Assembly (NCBI RefSeq): GCF_026151205.1
Contig: NC_087077.1
Location: forward strand, 13,738,983-13,802,982
Reading direction: 5' to 3'
Length of the DNA: 64,000 bases
From: Bolinopsis microptera
Lineage: Eukaryota; Ctenophora; Tentaculata; Lobata; Bolinopsidae
The notes beneath the pieces were generated by a model. It was not told where the DNA came from, ran no database searches, and worked only from the letters and a program-made list of their open reading frames with translations. Numbering within the stretch: the first letter of the stretch is position 1; each line of letters opens with the position of its first letter. The translations under genes and the position numbers were made by a program. This document shows, piece by piece, positions 46,253 through 58,300 of this stretch.

Positions 46253-46388
46253 GGTCATTTTAATCTAGATTAAATGGAATGTGTAGCCTCTACGCATCAG
46301 AGCCTACAAATTGACTCTACGAAGTAACAAAAATGTTATCCCAGATGAACATTTTAAAGCACATTATCATAATCTAGATTACAATGAC
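46253..46388. mobile_element. 136-bp MITE-like inverted repeat
   Basis: GGTCATTTTAATCTAGATTA at the left and TAATCTAGATTACAATGACC at the right are inverted copies with one mismatch. No ORF and no clear target duplication. Confidence 0.55.
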
Positions 46389-46601
46389 CCATTTACACTG
46401 TAGAATCGTAGACTGACTAGGGTCAGGTCACTCAGGGGTTTGGTATTTCGCATACAACAGGAATCACTTTGAAAGATCTAATCATTATAATCTAGTTGAT
46501 TTAGTTTGTATTTGGTATTCATGACACCGGGATAGATATAGAATATGCTTGTGATGGCAAACATTAAGCTTCTGCTAAATTATATCTTGAATCCTGATCG
46601 A

Positions 46602-46620
46602 GGGGGGGGGGGGGGGGGGG
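46602..46620. repeat. poly-G run (19 G)
   Basis: Uninterrupted G homopolymer with no matching poly-C end nearby. Confidence 0.9.
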
Positions 46621-47344
46621 CTCCTGAAGTCTTCAATATTTAGACATTTACACTTGATAGTTAACAGTTAATTACATTTACACTTGATTGAAACATATAG
46701 AAATATGGATACTTTACCATGCAGAGCAGACTCAAACTTAAAATTAGAAATATAGATCCGACTTACTATAATAAGTTTTGTACTTGAAATTCGTTTAGAT
46801 ATTTGTGAACATTTTATCAAATGAGAATCAAAGAAGCACATCATGTCATTATTAAAAGAATAAAAATTTAAACATTAAACAGAATATATAGTCAGATATT
46901 CTCAAAACAGAAATAATCAAGAAACCAGATTTTGCAGTGCTAACGAAACACATAGCTATTTTACTGTCAATAAATCTATTAACATCAGAATTGAACGTAC
47001 CACAAAGGTGAAACAGAAAGTTAACCTGATACCAACGGAAGTAATCGTAAAAATGTTTTTAACCAGAACTTTGCAATAAATATTCACCCGCACTTGACTT
47101 TTAAAAACTTCGGATTTACAACAAATATAAAATATTTGACTGAGATAAAACTTAAAAGAAACAGAAATACAAACAACAATCTAACCTCTGAAATACCAGT
47201 CCTGAAACTCAATAACCCTTCGTTCTTACATACCTACAGTAGTACAGAGTAACAGTACTCAGTGCTCCAAACTATATTCACAAGGAGCCAGTAAACAATA
47301 ATCAGCCAGTGAGTTAAATAAACAGTATAACACACCACAATACA

Positions 47345-50300
47345 CTACAATAACCCAATGTTAGCAACTCTTTGTCTCACATCATTCACACTCATATCAC
47401 ACTTACCCTGGCTGTTCCTGCCGTAGAACTTCCACTCATACTGAGACGGGTCATAGTCCACACTAGCCCTGTCACTAGTGACATTAAACATCACCAACCC
47501 ACTTGATGGTCCTAATGGTTTGACTGATATTATGGCGATGTGTAATTCCTCTTTGAAATCCAATTTCTGATTGAAAGTGTTGTTTATCTCCTCGAATTTT
47601 ACTTCTACCAACGATGGAGGAATGGTAAGTGATCCGTTGGTTCGCTTTAGAATTTCTTTATCAGTCATGATGTCATCGATAAGAAGGTTAATATCGTCAC
47701 TCATCTTTCTGTCAAGCTTTAATCCCATAATAGTCCCTTTTTCGTCTGGCACGACTCCAACAAAAATATCTCCTCCTTTGTGGTTCAACATTGAAATCAA
47801 TTCTTTAGCTATCTCATTCTGTAGCGAGCATTGTTCGCATGCTGCACAAACGCACATTTCTCGCCCATGTAAATCTTGTAATTCCTCAGTTCCTCACCTT
47901 GACTGAACTTCTGTTTAAAGTCGGGTATTGCTCCTGGATTGTAAGGAGGTCGTACTCTGGGAGCTGAAGATACGAGTGGAAGTGACGAGCTATTATTGGG
48001 AGTCTCAGCTTTCTCTTCAGATATCTCATATCCCTTGAACACCTCCCTGGCAATGTCTACAAAATGTGCTTTAATCACTTCATCCTTTTGGTGTTCACTG
48101 AATATCTTCATAATGAGGCCCATCCCTGGGCCCTCTGCCAACTTTTGAACAACCTTCAAGTTCTTCCCCACTACAGTCATGTAAAACAACATAACAGGGC
48201 GCATCACGTCTGCACACTCCATATACTGGCCCACGTGCGCTGTGACAGGGTCGAGGAGTGCGCGGCCCGATCTGCCTGTCCGCAGCAGCGTTAGCTAGCA
48301 CGTAGAGCACGTGTCGTGCAGTGTCTAGATCGTGAGAATTGTAGAGAAGAGAGAGGAGGAGAGTCTGGTGGGCGGGATTAGAGAACGCTGCTGTTGCAAA
48401 GGTCAAGTTCTGAGTTATTCTGTGGAGCACTTTTAGGCTTCCTGGGAGGGGGATTGTTTAAAACGGTTAAGAAATTTTAAAATATCTTTAATATAAATTC
48501 GCATTTTTGACTCACTAAGACATCTTTATTTAAAATTTGTGCGATTGGAAGCTAACCTAAAATGAGAGCTTTGTCGTTTGATTCCGTGGGGATAACATCA
48601 GCTAGTTTGCAAAGACAAGCGATATTGTAATCGTGACTTTTACCTAGCACCCTCCTTTTCTGGTAAATATCCTTCTTGGGCACGGTACAAGTCCATCCAA
48701 AGTCAATAGCGAGCACTTCGGCTGGTTCACCTCCTAATGCTGTGGATCCTGAGTGAATATTGCAATGTGTGAACAATTTTTGTTTACAAAATATGGCGAA
48801 AAAGTGACTGTTTTATTACAATTTGTTGTTTTGTTTTATTTTTCAGCAAATTGATAACGGCAATTATATTTATGCCAATTCGTGCCGTGCTGCATGTTAT
48901 TCATAACATACACAAACAAACTTTGAGGATGAAAAACACCAATACTTTCTGGGAACATGACATAATATTATGAATGTTCAAAATTATCAAAAGTTAACAA
49001 AACAATCATTTCACTAAATCAGTTTTTAAAAAGAACACCTTCATTTGAACTTTTGAAAATACTTAGTATAACTAGTACCTACATTCGTAAAAAAACAAAA
49101 CAACTTCAAAATTTCAGAGGAATCTCACAATCATTATTTAGAAATCTTCCATAACTTTTAATAACTAATAAGGTTTCATAATAATATGATAATGCTTCCA
49201 TTGCTCCAGCAGCAATTTACTTAAATATTCAACATAATAGAACTACATCATAATATTATTATCACAATCTACATCGTCGTCGAAAGAACTAGCTCCTGAT
49301 TCACCGTCTTTTCTTCTTTTTCTTCTTTTTTTTCTTTTTCCTTTTTATTTTGTTCGATTTATCGTCTTGTAGCTGTTTTTTTAGCGCCATAGTCTCGGAG
49401 GGATTTTGAGGGGTTTCGAATTCAATAATTCTACATACGTCACGACGCTGTTTTAACTCCTCTATAAGTTGTTCGTCATATTTACAAATATTCGTTGCAT
49501 TATAATCACGCATGATCGCTGCTGAGTACACTCTGGCTCGTGAGATTCCACTGTAAAGATTTGGAATAATATTACTGAGTGTAAACTTATTCTCACTTTC
49601 ATCAGGTGCGTATCTTATTGATGGTGTGCATGTGTGGATATAGATAATAGCTGGCCACTCTGCAGACGTAGAATTCGCATTCCACATCATCATAATCTCG
49701 TTATCTTTCTCATTCCACATACTTAATACGCTGGTTACAGTAATCTGTGTATGTTCATGTTGATCTATACCTGCATAGATTATCACTGCGATATCCTTGT
49801 TTTCAAGATAACTGTCAGGCCCTTTTACTTTCTCCAGCTCTTTAACAAGGATTTCTTTCCATGTAGCTGTATTATCATCGGTCAATAGGTAGATTACAGG
49901 TTTACTAGCACGGAGAAAATGACCTATATCCTGTTTTTGATTGCGGTTTACAGGGATATTCTCACTAATATCCATTATCTCATCGTGTTCTTTGATTATA
50001 GACAGCACAGAAGAAATCTCGTAAGCGTTCCTTAGATTAACAGATAAATCTAAGTTAGCGAAGCAACGTTTAAATTCTTCTCTATTGAGGTTGAATTTAA
50101 ATGGATACTTTTGAAACTTAACGTTTGTATACGATTGAAGTTCGTCACAGAATACCCAAATACTAGTATTATTGGAATCACTTTTCTTCACAACATGAAA
50201 TAATCCATCAGATATGATATTTTCACCCGCACAGCCAGCTAACCTTGCATAATTTAGATCAGAGCCTGTACGATTGACGAGAAGCTGATAATCGTCTACA

Positions 50301-52159
50301 AAAATGTAATCAAATTTCCGTAGAAAACTCTGTGTATCTTTAGCTAAACCTTTCCCGACAATTAGTAATACGATTTTACTAGTACAGACTGTCATTTGGT
50401 ATGATAAAATACAGTCTACTACAAACTGATTATACTTGACAATATAATCCTTTTTGTGTTCGTTACTGTATTCGTACGTAATCATCTCGCACTTAACAGT
50501 ATCATTTATATCGTTAAGTATTTCTAATTGACGCACCGCGGCGGGAAACCTTTTAGGCATCAACGATCCAGTTAGAATAACAAGTATTCTCTCCTCTGGA
50601 GGTGTGGTTAAAGCAAGATCTATAACTTTACCCAACATTACTATGGTTTTCCCTGAGCCAGCAGGGCCCTCCACCCAGAGAAACCTCTCATCACTTTGGA
50701 AAGCATCAAGTTGATCTTTTGTAAGACTGTTTATCTTTAAGTAGTCTTTAAAAAGTTGCGGCGCATCAACCATTTCAGGATTATAGGGATACTTCTTAAT
50801 CTTTCCTTTCCATTTTCCCTTTTTTGGGTACTCCTCTGATTTTGCTTCATCGACTAGTTTTCGTGTTATTAACGCATATCTCAGTTTTTCATCTACATCT
50901 TTCAAACATTTAGGGAAGCTACAGCTATTGAAATCCCATTTATTTTCCAGGTTTATACACCACAATCCTAGAAGGCAGCAACGTGATCCGTCCATTACAC
51001 TTACAGTTCCCAAAGAGCTCCTTTCTTCACAAGAGTCGACTATCGAAACCAAGTTCATGAGATCATTACTGAAAAGGATTGTTTCATCACAGAGATATGA
51101 CTCGTCTACCTCATCCTTGGAAATATTCGGGAAGACTGTGAACTCGAATATCATGACAGAAGGTTCTATAGATTTGATGAAATCTTTCGTCCTTTTCCTT
51201 TGTGTGAGAGCGCTATCGCAACAACCCTTAAACTTAATATTGTCTTCGTTTGTTTGCTGCAGAGATAGTCCTTTAACTTCAAACACAGCCACATAATGAT
51301 CTCCCATAACGACAAAGTCGCACTCTCCTTCAATTTCTCTCGCCTTTTTATGACACAGATGTTTTTCTGGTCCTTTCTTGCACTTTTTGGTGTTACAATG
51401 ATGCTCTGGGAGAAATACAGAATATTGTTCGTGAGTATACTCTAACTGATGAACAACTAGATGATTTCCTTTTGTCTCCTCAAAATACCGATACAGTTCT
51501 ACTTCTGCTACATAGCCGTCCTGATGTTTTTTTTCTTGTACATTAGCCCCCTCTAACGAATCTTTGGGAGTTTATCAAAAAACTTGGAATTGGGTATTGG
51601 AGGAATCATTATTGGACTTGAAAACTCATCTCCCCTCGAACAGTGTTTTTCCAGAATTTTCCTGCCGATGACATATTCAATTTTCTTCCGGAGTCAGACT
51701 TGAACTCATAACCTAATAAGGATTCGAAACTAAAACAAAAAACGATTATGAAAACACGAATTTGCCATTTTAGAACTTTGGATGAATCTAAATTGTTAAA
51801 AATTGCAAGTCAGCCGAAATGAGTTACATCTATTCTAGCCCAAGAGAGGTTTAAATTATACCAATTAATTAGAAGCAACAGGATGAGCCATTGTCAGTTT
51901 GTCACATACATTGTATGCTTATAAAAGGACGGTATCTGAACTTTTGAGGGCGCACAAAGGCAAAAAACTGCAAGATGAATATCAAAAATATGTAGCATTG
52001 CCATTGACATTCCATGGAACTACTGCACTGGTAAATTAGATGAAGAAAGGATGAAGAAACTTGGTCTTGCGAACTGAAATGAGGATTGAGGGTGATGTTT
52101 AATTGGGTGATAACTTAGCTTACTAGTTTACTAGCTTACTAGCTTACTAGCTTACTAGC

Positions 52160-52194
<35 letters not shown>

Positions 52195-52316
52195 ATATTC
52201 CTACTTTATCTTACTTTATTCTACGTTGGCCCCAAAAGTACTTGTAGATTAAGGTAGATAAAAGTATAATGTTCATCCATTTTCTTTTGCGAATTCTACT
52301 CTACCTTTATTCTACT

Positions 52317-52381
<65 letters not shown>

Positions 52382-55300
52382 TAGCTTACTACTAGGTAAG
52401 TTAAAGTGAATTCAGCTCAAGTAGAATGCGATGGAAGTGGTGAATGAACTGAAACAATCTGGAATCGTAAAAGGATAATTAATACACACGCGGTAAACAA
52501 ATATTTGCAGCCATTACAAAACTTTGAACTTATTTTAACTTCAAACGAATGTATCGCACAAACACAATTCAAAAGGGAGAGCCTTCAACATACAACACGA
52601 ACGTGATGTACAAAAGTATATAAAAATAATTATTCCATATATAGGAAAAACATAACAAAACAATTTTGAAGCATCCATATTAATATAATGACATTTCTGC
52701 CGTTTTCTGACAAAAGTGCTTAAGTAACACAAGGTTCATTTTGTGCAAATTGACTTGAAAGATTTCAATTCTGTAATTGCTCTGGGCTAGCTGCTGTCAA
52801 ATTTAGACTGCACCCACTATGTTTCTAAGGTGCTTTGTCGACTTTTGATACTAATGACAAGGTTTCATCTAGGCTCACTTTCATCATCCTAACTTCTCGG
52901 AAAGTGCCTCAAAATCAAAAATTATAGTTTGAATTTCATAGAAAAGTGCTAAAGTACAGCCACATCGGCAAAAACTCCACATGCACATTCTTATGAAAAT
53001 TACCCGTTCAAACCATTGGTCATCGAAAATAAAACGAAAAATTAGCCTTAAACTGTTGTGATGAAACACGATGAGGACACGCTGAAATAAAAAATTTCGT
53101 TTTCTGAGAAAAGTGCATACACCAAACCTGTCCAACCCGAATGACCTCATAGGCAGTTCAGTGACCATCTAGCGCACCGTTTCCACATAAAACAAATCAT
53201 TTTGAGAATACCCATTTTTGTAATCGAGCATTTCCTGGTTAGAGTGGAATTTTCGGAAAAACACAATTTGTTTCATGGAGAGGCTATAAGTTAATCATTT
53301 CTTGCGGTATCGGGTTGAAATTTTGCTGGCCGTTTATTCACATCTATTTCAAGGTGTGTGTAAAATCTTGATATCGTGTCTAAAAAGGCTGGTGTGTTAT
53401 AAATTTGTAAAGTCAGAAAGCTAAAATTGTCCTTTTCAGGCTTATTTTAACAAAAAGTCAGTCAGGGAAGATCGGATTGATTTGATGCTTGACATCAAAT
53501 TGTTCTCTGAATTCTGGCGCAGTTTTCGATGCCCTCAAAAATGTTTTTACTTATTTATCTTCAGATCTATTGGACCTCAAAGCCAAACAACAAGTTTGGG
53601 CACATTTTTCGTTTGAAAAATCAGTAAATATTAAAAACGAAAAATGTACCTAAATTTGTTGTTTGGCTTTGAGGTCCAATAGATCTGAAGATAAATGACT
53701 AAATGAGAAAAAACATTTTTGAGGGCATCGAAAACTGCGCCAGAATTCAGAGAACAATTTGATGTCAAGCATCAAATCAATCCGATCTTCCCTGACTGAC
53801 TTTTTGTTAAAATAAGCCTGAAAAGGACAATTTTAGCTTTCTGACTTTAAAAATTTATAACACACCAGCCTTTTTAGACACGATATCAAGATTTTACACA
53901 CACCTTGAAATAGATGTGAATAAACGGCCAGCAAAATTTCAACCCGATACAGCAAGAAATGATTAACTTATAGCCTCTCCATGAAACAAATTGTGTTTTT
54001 CCGAAAATTCCACTCTAACCAGGAAATGCTCGATTACAAAAATGGGTATTCTCAAAATAAATTTTTCTGATGTGGAAACGGTGCGCTAGATGGTAACTGA
54101 ACTGCCTATGAGGTCATTTGGGCTGGACGGCACTAACCACTGTTTTGGTGTATGCCCCCTAAAGTGCACCAACATTAGTGGGAACTTTATCTGCGATCAT
54201 TCAGACGTAAAATTTTACGACAAATTGATTGGTGACGGTTTAAGAACACCAAAACACTCCCTTCTCCCAAGCGGATTAAAAAATAGTGGCAACGAGCGGG
54301 AATAAACGTTGCAATTCCTTATAAAATTTTGTTTTCGAATCGGAATTACTAGCTTACTACTAGGTTACAAGTTAAATTGAATTCAAGTAGGATGCGATGG
54401 AAGTGGTGAATGAACTAAAACAATATGGAATCGTAAAAGGATAATTAATACACACGTGGTAAACAAATATAGTTAAAAATATTTGCAGCCGTTACAAAAC
54501 AAAACAAAAACAACAACTAGCCCCACAACGAAGCACAAGACGTAATGTAATAGATATCTGAGTACTAATGATATAATGATGTAATGTAAATACACCGGAG
54601 GGTATGTGAGTATATATTATTTTATGAGTAATATGATGAACATTGAGCATCGTTATAAGCTTAGAAGTTCGAATATTTAATATTTATGCATGTGTCTGAT
54701 AACGGATAAAACCTTTTATAGTTTCCAGCTACTCCAGATTCCTTTATGTGGCTATAACATTACCGGCAATAGGATTAACGGTTTTTGAAAGATAAATCCG
54801 ACGACTGTACTGCCGTTTTCTGACAAAAGTGCTTAAAGTAACACAAGGTTCATTTTGTGCAAATTGACTTAAAGATTTCAATTCTGTAATTGCTCTGGGC
54901 TAACTGCTGTCAAATTTAAACTGCACCCACTATGTTTCTAAAATGCTTTGTCGACTTTTGAAGTTTTGAGACAAGGTTTCATCATCCTAACTTCTCGGAA
55001 AGTGCCTCAAAATCACAAATTATAATTTGAATTTCTTAGAAAAGTGCTTAAGTATAATAACAGCCACATCGGCAAAAACTCCACGTTCTGATGAAAATGA
55101 CCCGTTCAAACCATTGGTCATCGAAAACTCGAAAATAAGACGAAGAATTAGCCTTAAACTGTTGTGATGAAACACTAGTTGTAATATTGGGAGACGCTGA
55201 AATAAAAAATTTTAAAATTTCGTTTTCTGAGAAAAGTACTTAAGTGCACCAACATTAGTGGGAACTTTATCTGCGATCATTCTGAACTAAAATTTTACGA

Positions 55301-58300
55301 CAAATTGATTGGTGATGGTTTAAGAACACAAAAACACTCCCTTCTCCCCAGCGGATTAAAAAATAGTGGCAACGAGCGGGAATAAAACGTTGCAATTCCT
55401 TATATAAATTTGTTTTCAAATCGGAATTCTACCAGTATTTTGACGCTTGTTTTGACGAAGAGTCGATTGGTGATAGTACGGGATAATAATAACTTAATAA
55501 ATAAGTTTCTTTCTTTAGATATTAAATTAAGAACTAAATTAAGGCCAAGGTTTTGCGAATTATCTATATTATATTTTAAACTTGACGAATTCCCCCCGGC
55601 CCCGGCAACGGGGACAAAACACTGAAAATTTACCTAAAAATGACCCTCTGGCGTGACCAATTTCAGCTCGCAAATGGAGTTGAAACATCGCTATTTTTAG
55701 CAGAATTGTAAAAAAAGGATTATAGGAATAGCCTATAGCATTCTTAGAATTTTGATTAAGGCTTAATATTTTCTATAATTAACGTCGGAAGTGAGGTAAA
55801 ATAAACGTTAGAATAATGGCGTTATTTTAGCAAAGGTAAACAGCGTCGTTGCTTAGCAACATCAAGAGATTGCACGTGCACGAGCTAGAACAGATTAGCG
55901 CGTTGTCACTTGTCATGCTCTATGATACGTCATAACTAGCTCACATTACAATTTACGCTATGACTATCCATAACTTTGGCTGTGATTAATGTTTTTTGAT
56001 GCAGTAAAAGTATCGATTAGGGAAAACTTAAATAAAACCTTTATCGTTATCGGCAAATAAAAATCCATACGCCGAGCTAGATCGTAGATAGATAGATGAT
56101 AACAAGAAACTATAACATAACTGATTTTAAATTTCCTTGAATAAAGCGTTCAGCTAGCGGATGTACAGGTTTGAGGAAGCCTATGAGCTAGGCAAGCGGA
56201 TAACTAAAACTTAGTGTTTACCATGTTATAAGGCACAACACTCATTCTCGAAAAAAGCTTTAAAATCGTACAAGAAAAATGTATTGTCAGGAACAGGTTG
56301 TAATAATACGGAATATTGAATCCGTCCCTTTGATCACGAATCAATACGAACAAAAAGGTAGATTGAAAACAGCGTGAATATGAGGTATATAAGATGAGCT
56401 ATAGAAATGAATAGATATGTTTCGCTCTATAGCTTGTTGAGTATTACATGCGATGAGCTATTCTTACTTTATATCGCAAGATCCAATCATGTCCTAACAT
56501 TCCCTACTCAAAGTCAATATCCCATTCACTATAATTGATAAGCTAAGGTACACGAAACGTGTGTGAACAATGTTGCGTTATCCAGCTATTGTCGTACGGA
56601 GTACCTACAGCTTTACACGTCACGAGGCACACTGTTCCTACTCAAGTATTGTATCCTACAAATCTTCTCTCCAGATACTATTTATTCAGGCAATACTACC
56701 GAGAATATATCTATTTATATTTAAAACTTAACGAAAAAATCGGGGCTCATAAGTCTACAAAGTTTTAAAACTATATCTTTCTTTTTATCGCTTGCTAATC
56801 CCGTGTGATTGATTTTGTGATTGATTTTGTGGGAAAGCTATGATTATACCTAACCGGATCAATCTCTCTTCTTTCTGCCGCAGAAATGGAGCAGAACAGA
56901 AGGAAACCTCGTTCTGCTCTGATTTCCATTCCATTTGGACCGAGCCACGCTGAAACCTGATAACCTCCACCTTCTCGAGCAGTGGTCTTTCTGTTTTGCA
57001 GCGGTTGCTTGTCCAATATGACCTTATAGGCCAAAAATGAAAGTCCGAACAGGCCATAGAAACAGCGGTACCCACCTTTTCCACTGCACCACCAAAGTCC
57101 TCAAGTCATAATTGATGATTATGTAGCTGTCCGCACTGTTTGATGAACAGTTCCACTTTATGGTGGAACGAGTCAGCGCTTATGAACGTATGGCCTGGCT
57201 CCAGATATTTCACGGTTATCGTGTCAAGCCCGAGGTCAGGGCTGTTTATGGCGAACATAACGCAGTGAAAAGCGTCCAGCATTTGTTCTGAGCGGAACAA
57301 TTGTCTGCCCACAGAATTTTTTCCCGGCTTTCACCATTTCTTCCTTCAGCATAATACCTTATAGCTTTGACCCAGGTTGAAGATACGTTCTCATCTTTCC
57401 TCCCAGCAATAGCAATTTGCTTCATTTTAGGTCAGACAAGCTAAAAATCTGCAGTCTCAACTGATTAGAGAATACAAATTTTAAAGCAAATTAATCAGAA
57501 TCAACATTTAATTATAAAAGTATATGGCACTTAAGCACTTTTGTGAGAAAACGAGCTCGTTTTCACAAAAGTGCTTAAGTGCAATAAATTGTTTTTTCCA
57601 GGTCAAAGGACCCACGATCACCAAATTGCCGTCACTAGGCCAGTTTTGGACGTAGAAAACAATGACACCATTTTTTGTATTTTAGGGGGTTCCAAAAAGG
57701 GGGTTTCGGGGGGTCGGCGAATGTATCCAATGGTCCTCAGGGATAGTTCTTGACCCAAAAACAAAAGTTAGACCAAAAAACCCGAAATTTCCAAAATGTT
57801 ACTTAAGCACTTTTGTCAGAAAACGGCAGTGTACAGGTTGTTATCATCGGAGGGAACGTGAACAGCAAAATAAGTTTAATTTGATATGTAATGATCGAAA
57901 TTGTAACATTAAAGTCGCAGAGAAGTTTTGCCAAAATAAACTAAACTTTTACAATCAATTAATGATAGTTGAGTGTTGTCACGGCCACGGGTCTTAACAG
58001 TTTTGCTTACTTACTCCACTGTGTTTAGTGTTCAGAATTTTCGATTATTCCGTAAATACGACCTAGGGAAACTACTCTTTTCAAAGGTAAAGGTAACTGT
58101 GCGAAGTTTCAACGTAACTACATCATATTCATGATGTCTGAAATTATTTGTCATACAGTAGTATTAAAAGCATTAAAACTCTTACAAAATAATAAATTAC
58201 TATGATTAACAATAAAACTGCTCACCCTCAAGAATCCTAGCTCTGAAAGTGAACCCAGTCACCGAGAGTCTCACTATTACATCCTCGTCTGTGTAATCGC

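Larger units (their letters stand above)
45223..47344. other. intergenic with minisatellite, MITE and poly-G run
   Basis: No exon-like ORF; ORFs over 45727-46045 are repeat-driven. Contains the listed repeats and otherwise AT-rich sequence. Confidence 0.45.

Noticed and set aside
47345..51571. Helicase and AlbA_2 parts as one Schlafen-like gene
   Set aside because: The helicase frame has its own stop, and the exon at 48748 joins in phase to the Tudor exon at 58226 instead.
52884..53168. 94-codon minus-strand ORF and its mirror at 54090
   Set aside because: Both arise from the palindrome and transposon copy; no domain resemblance.
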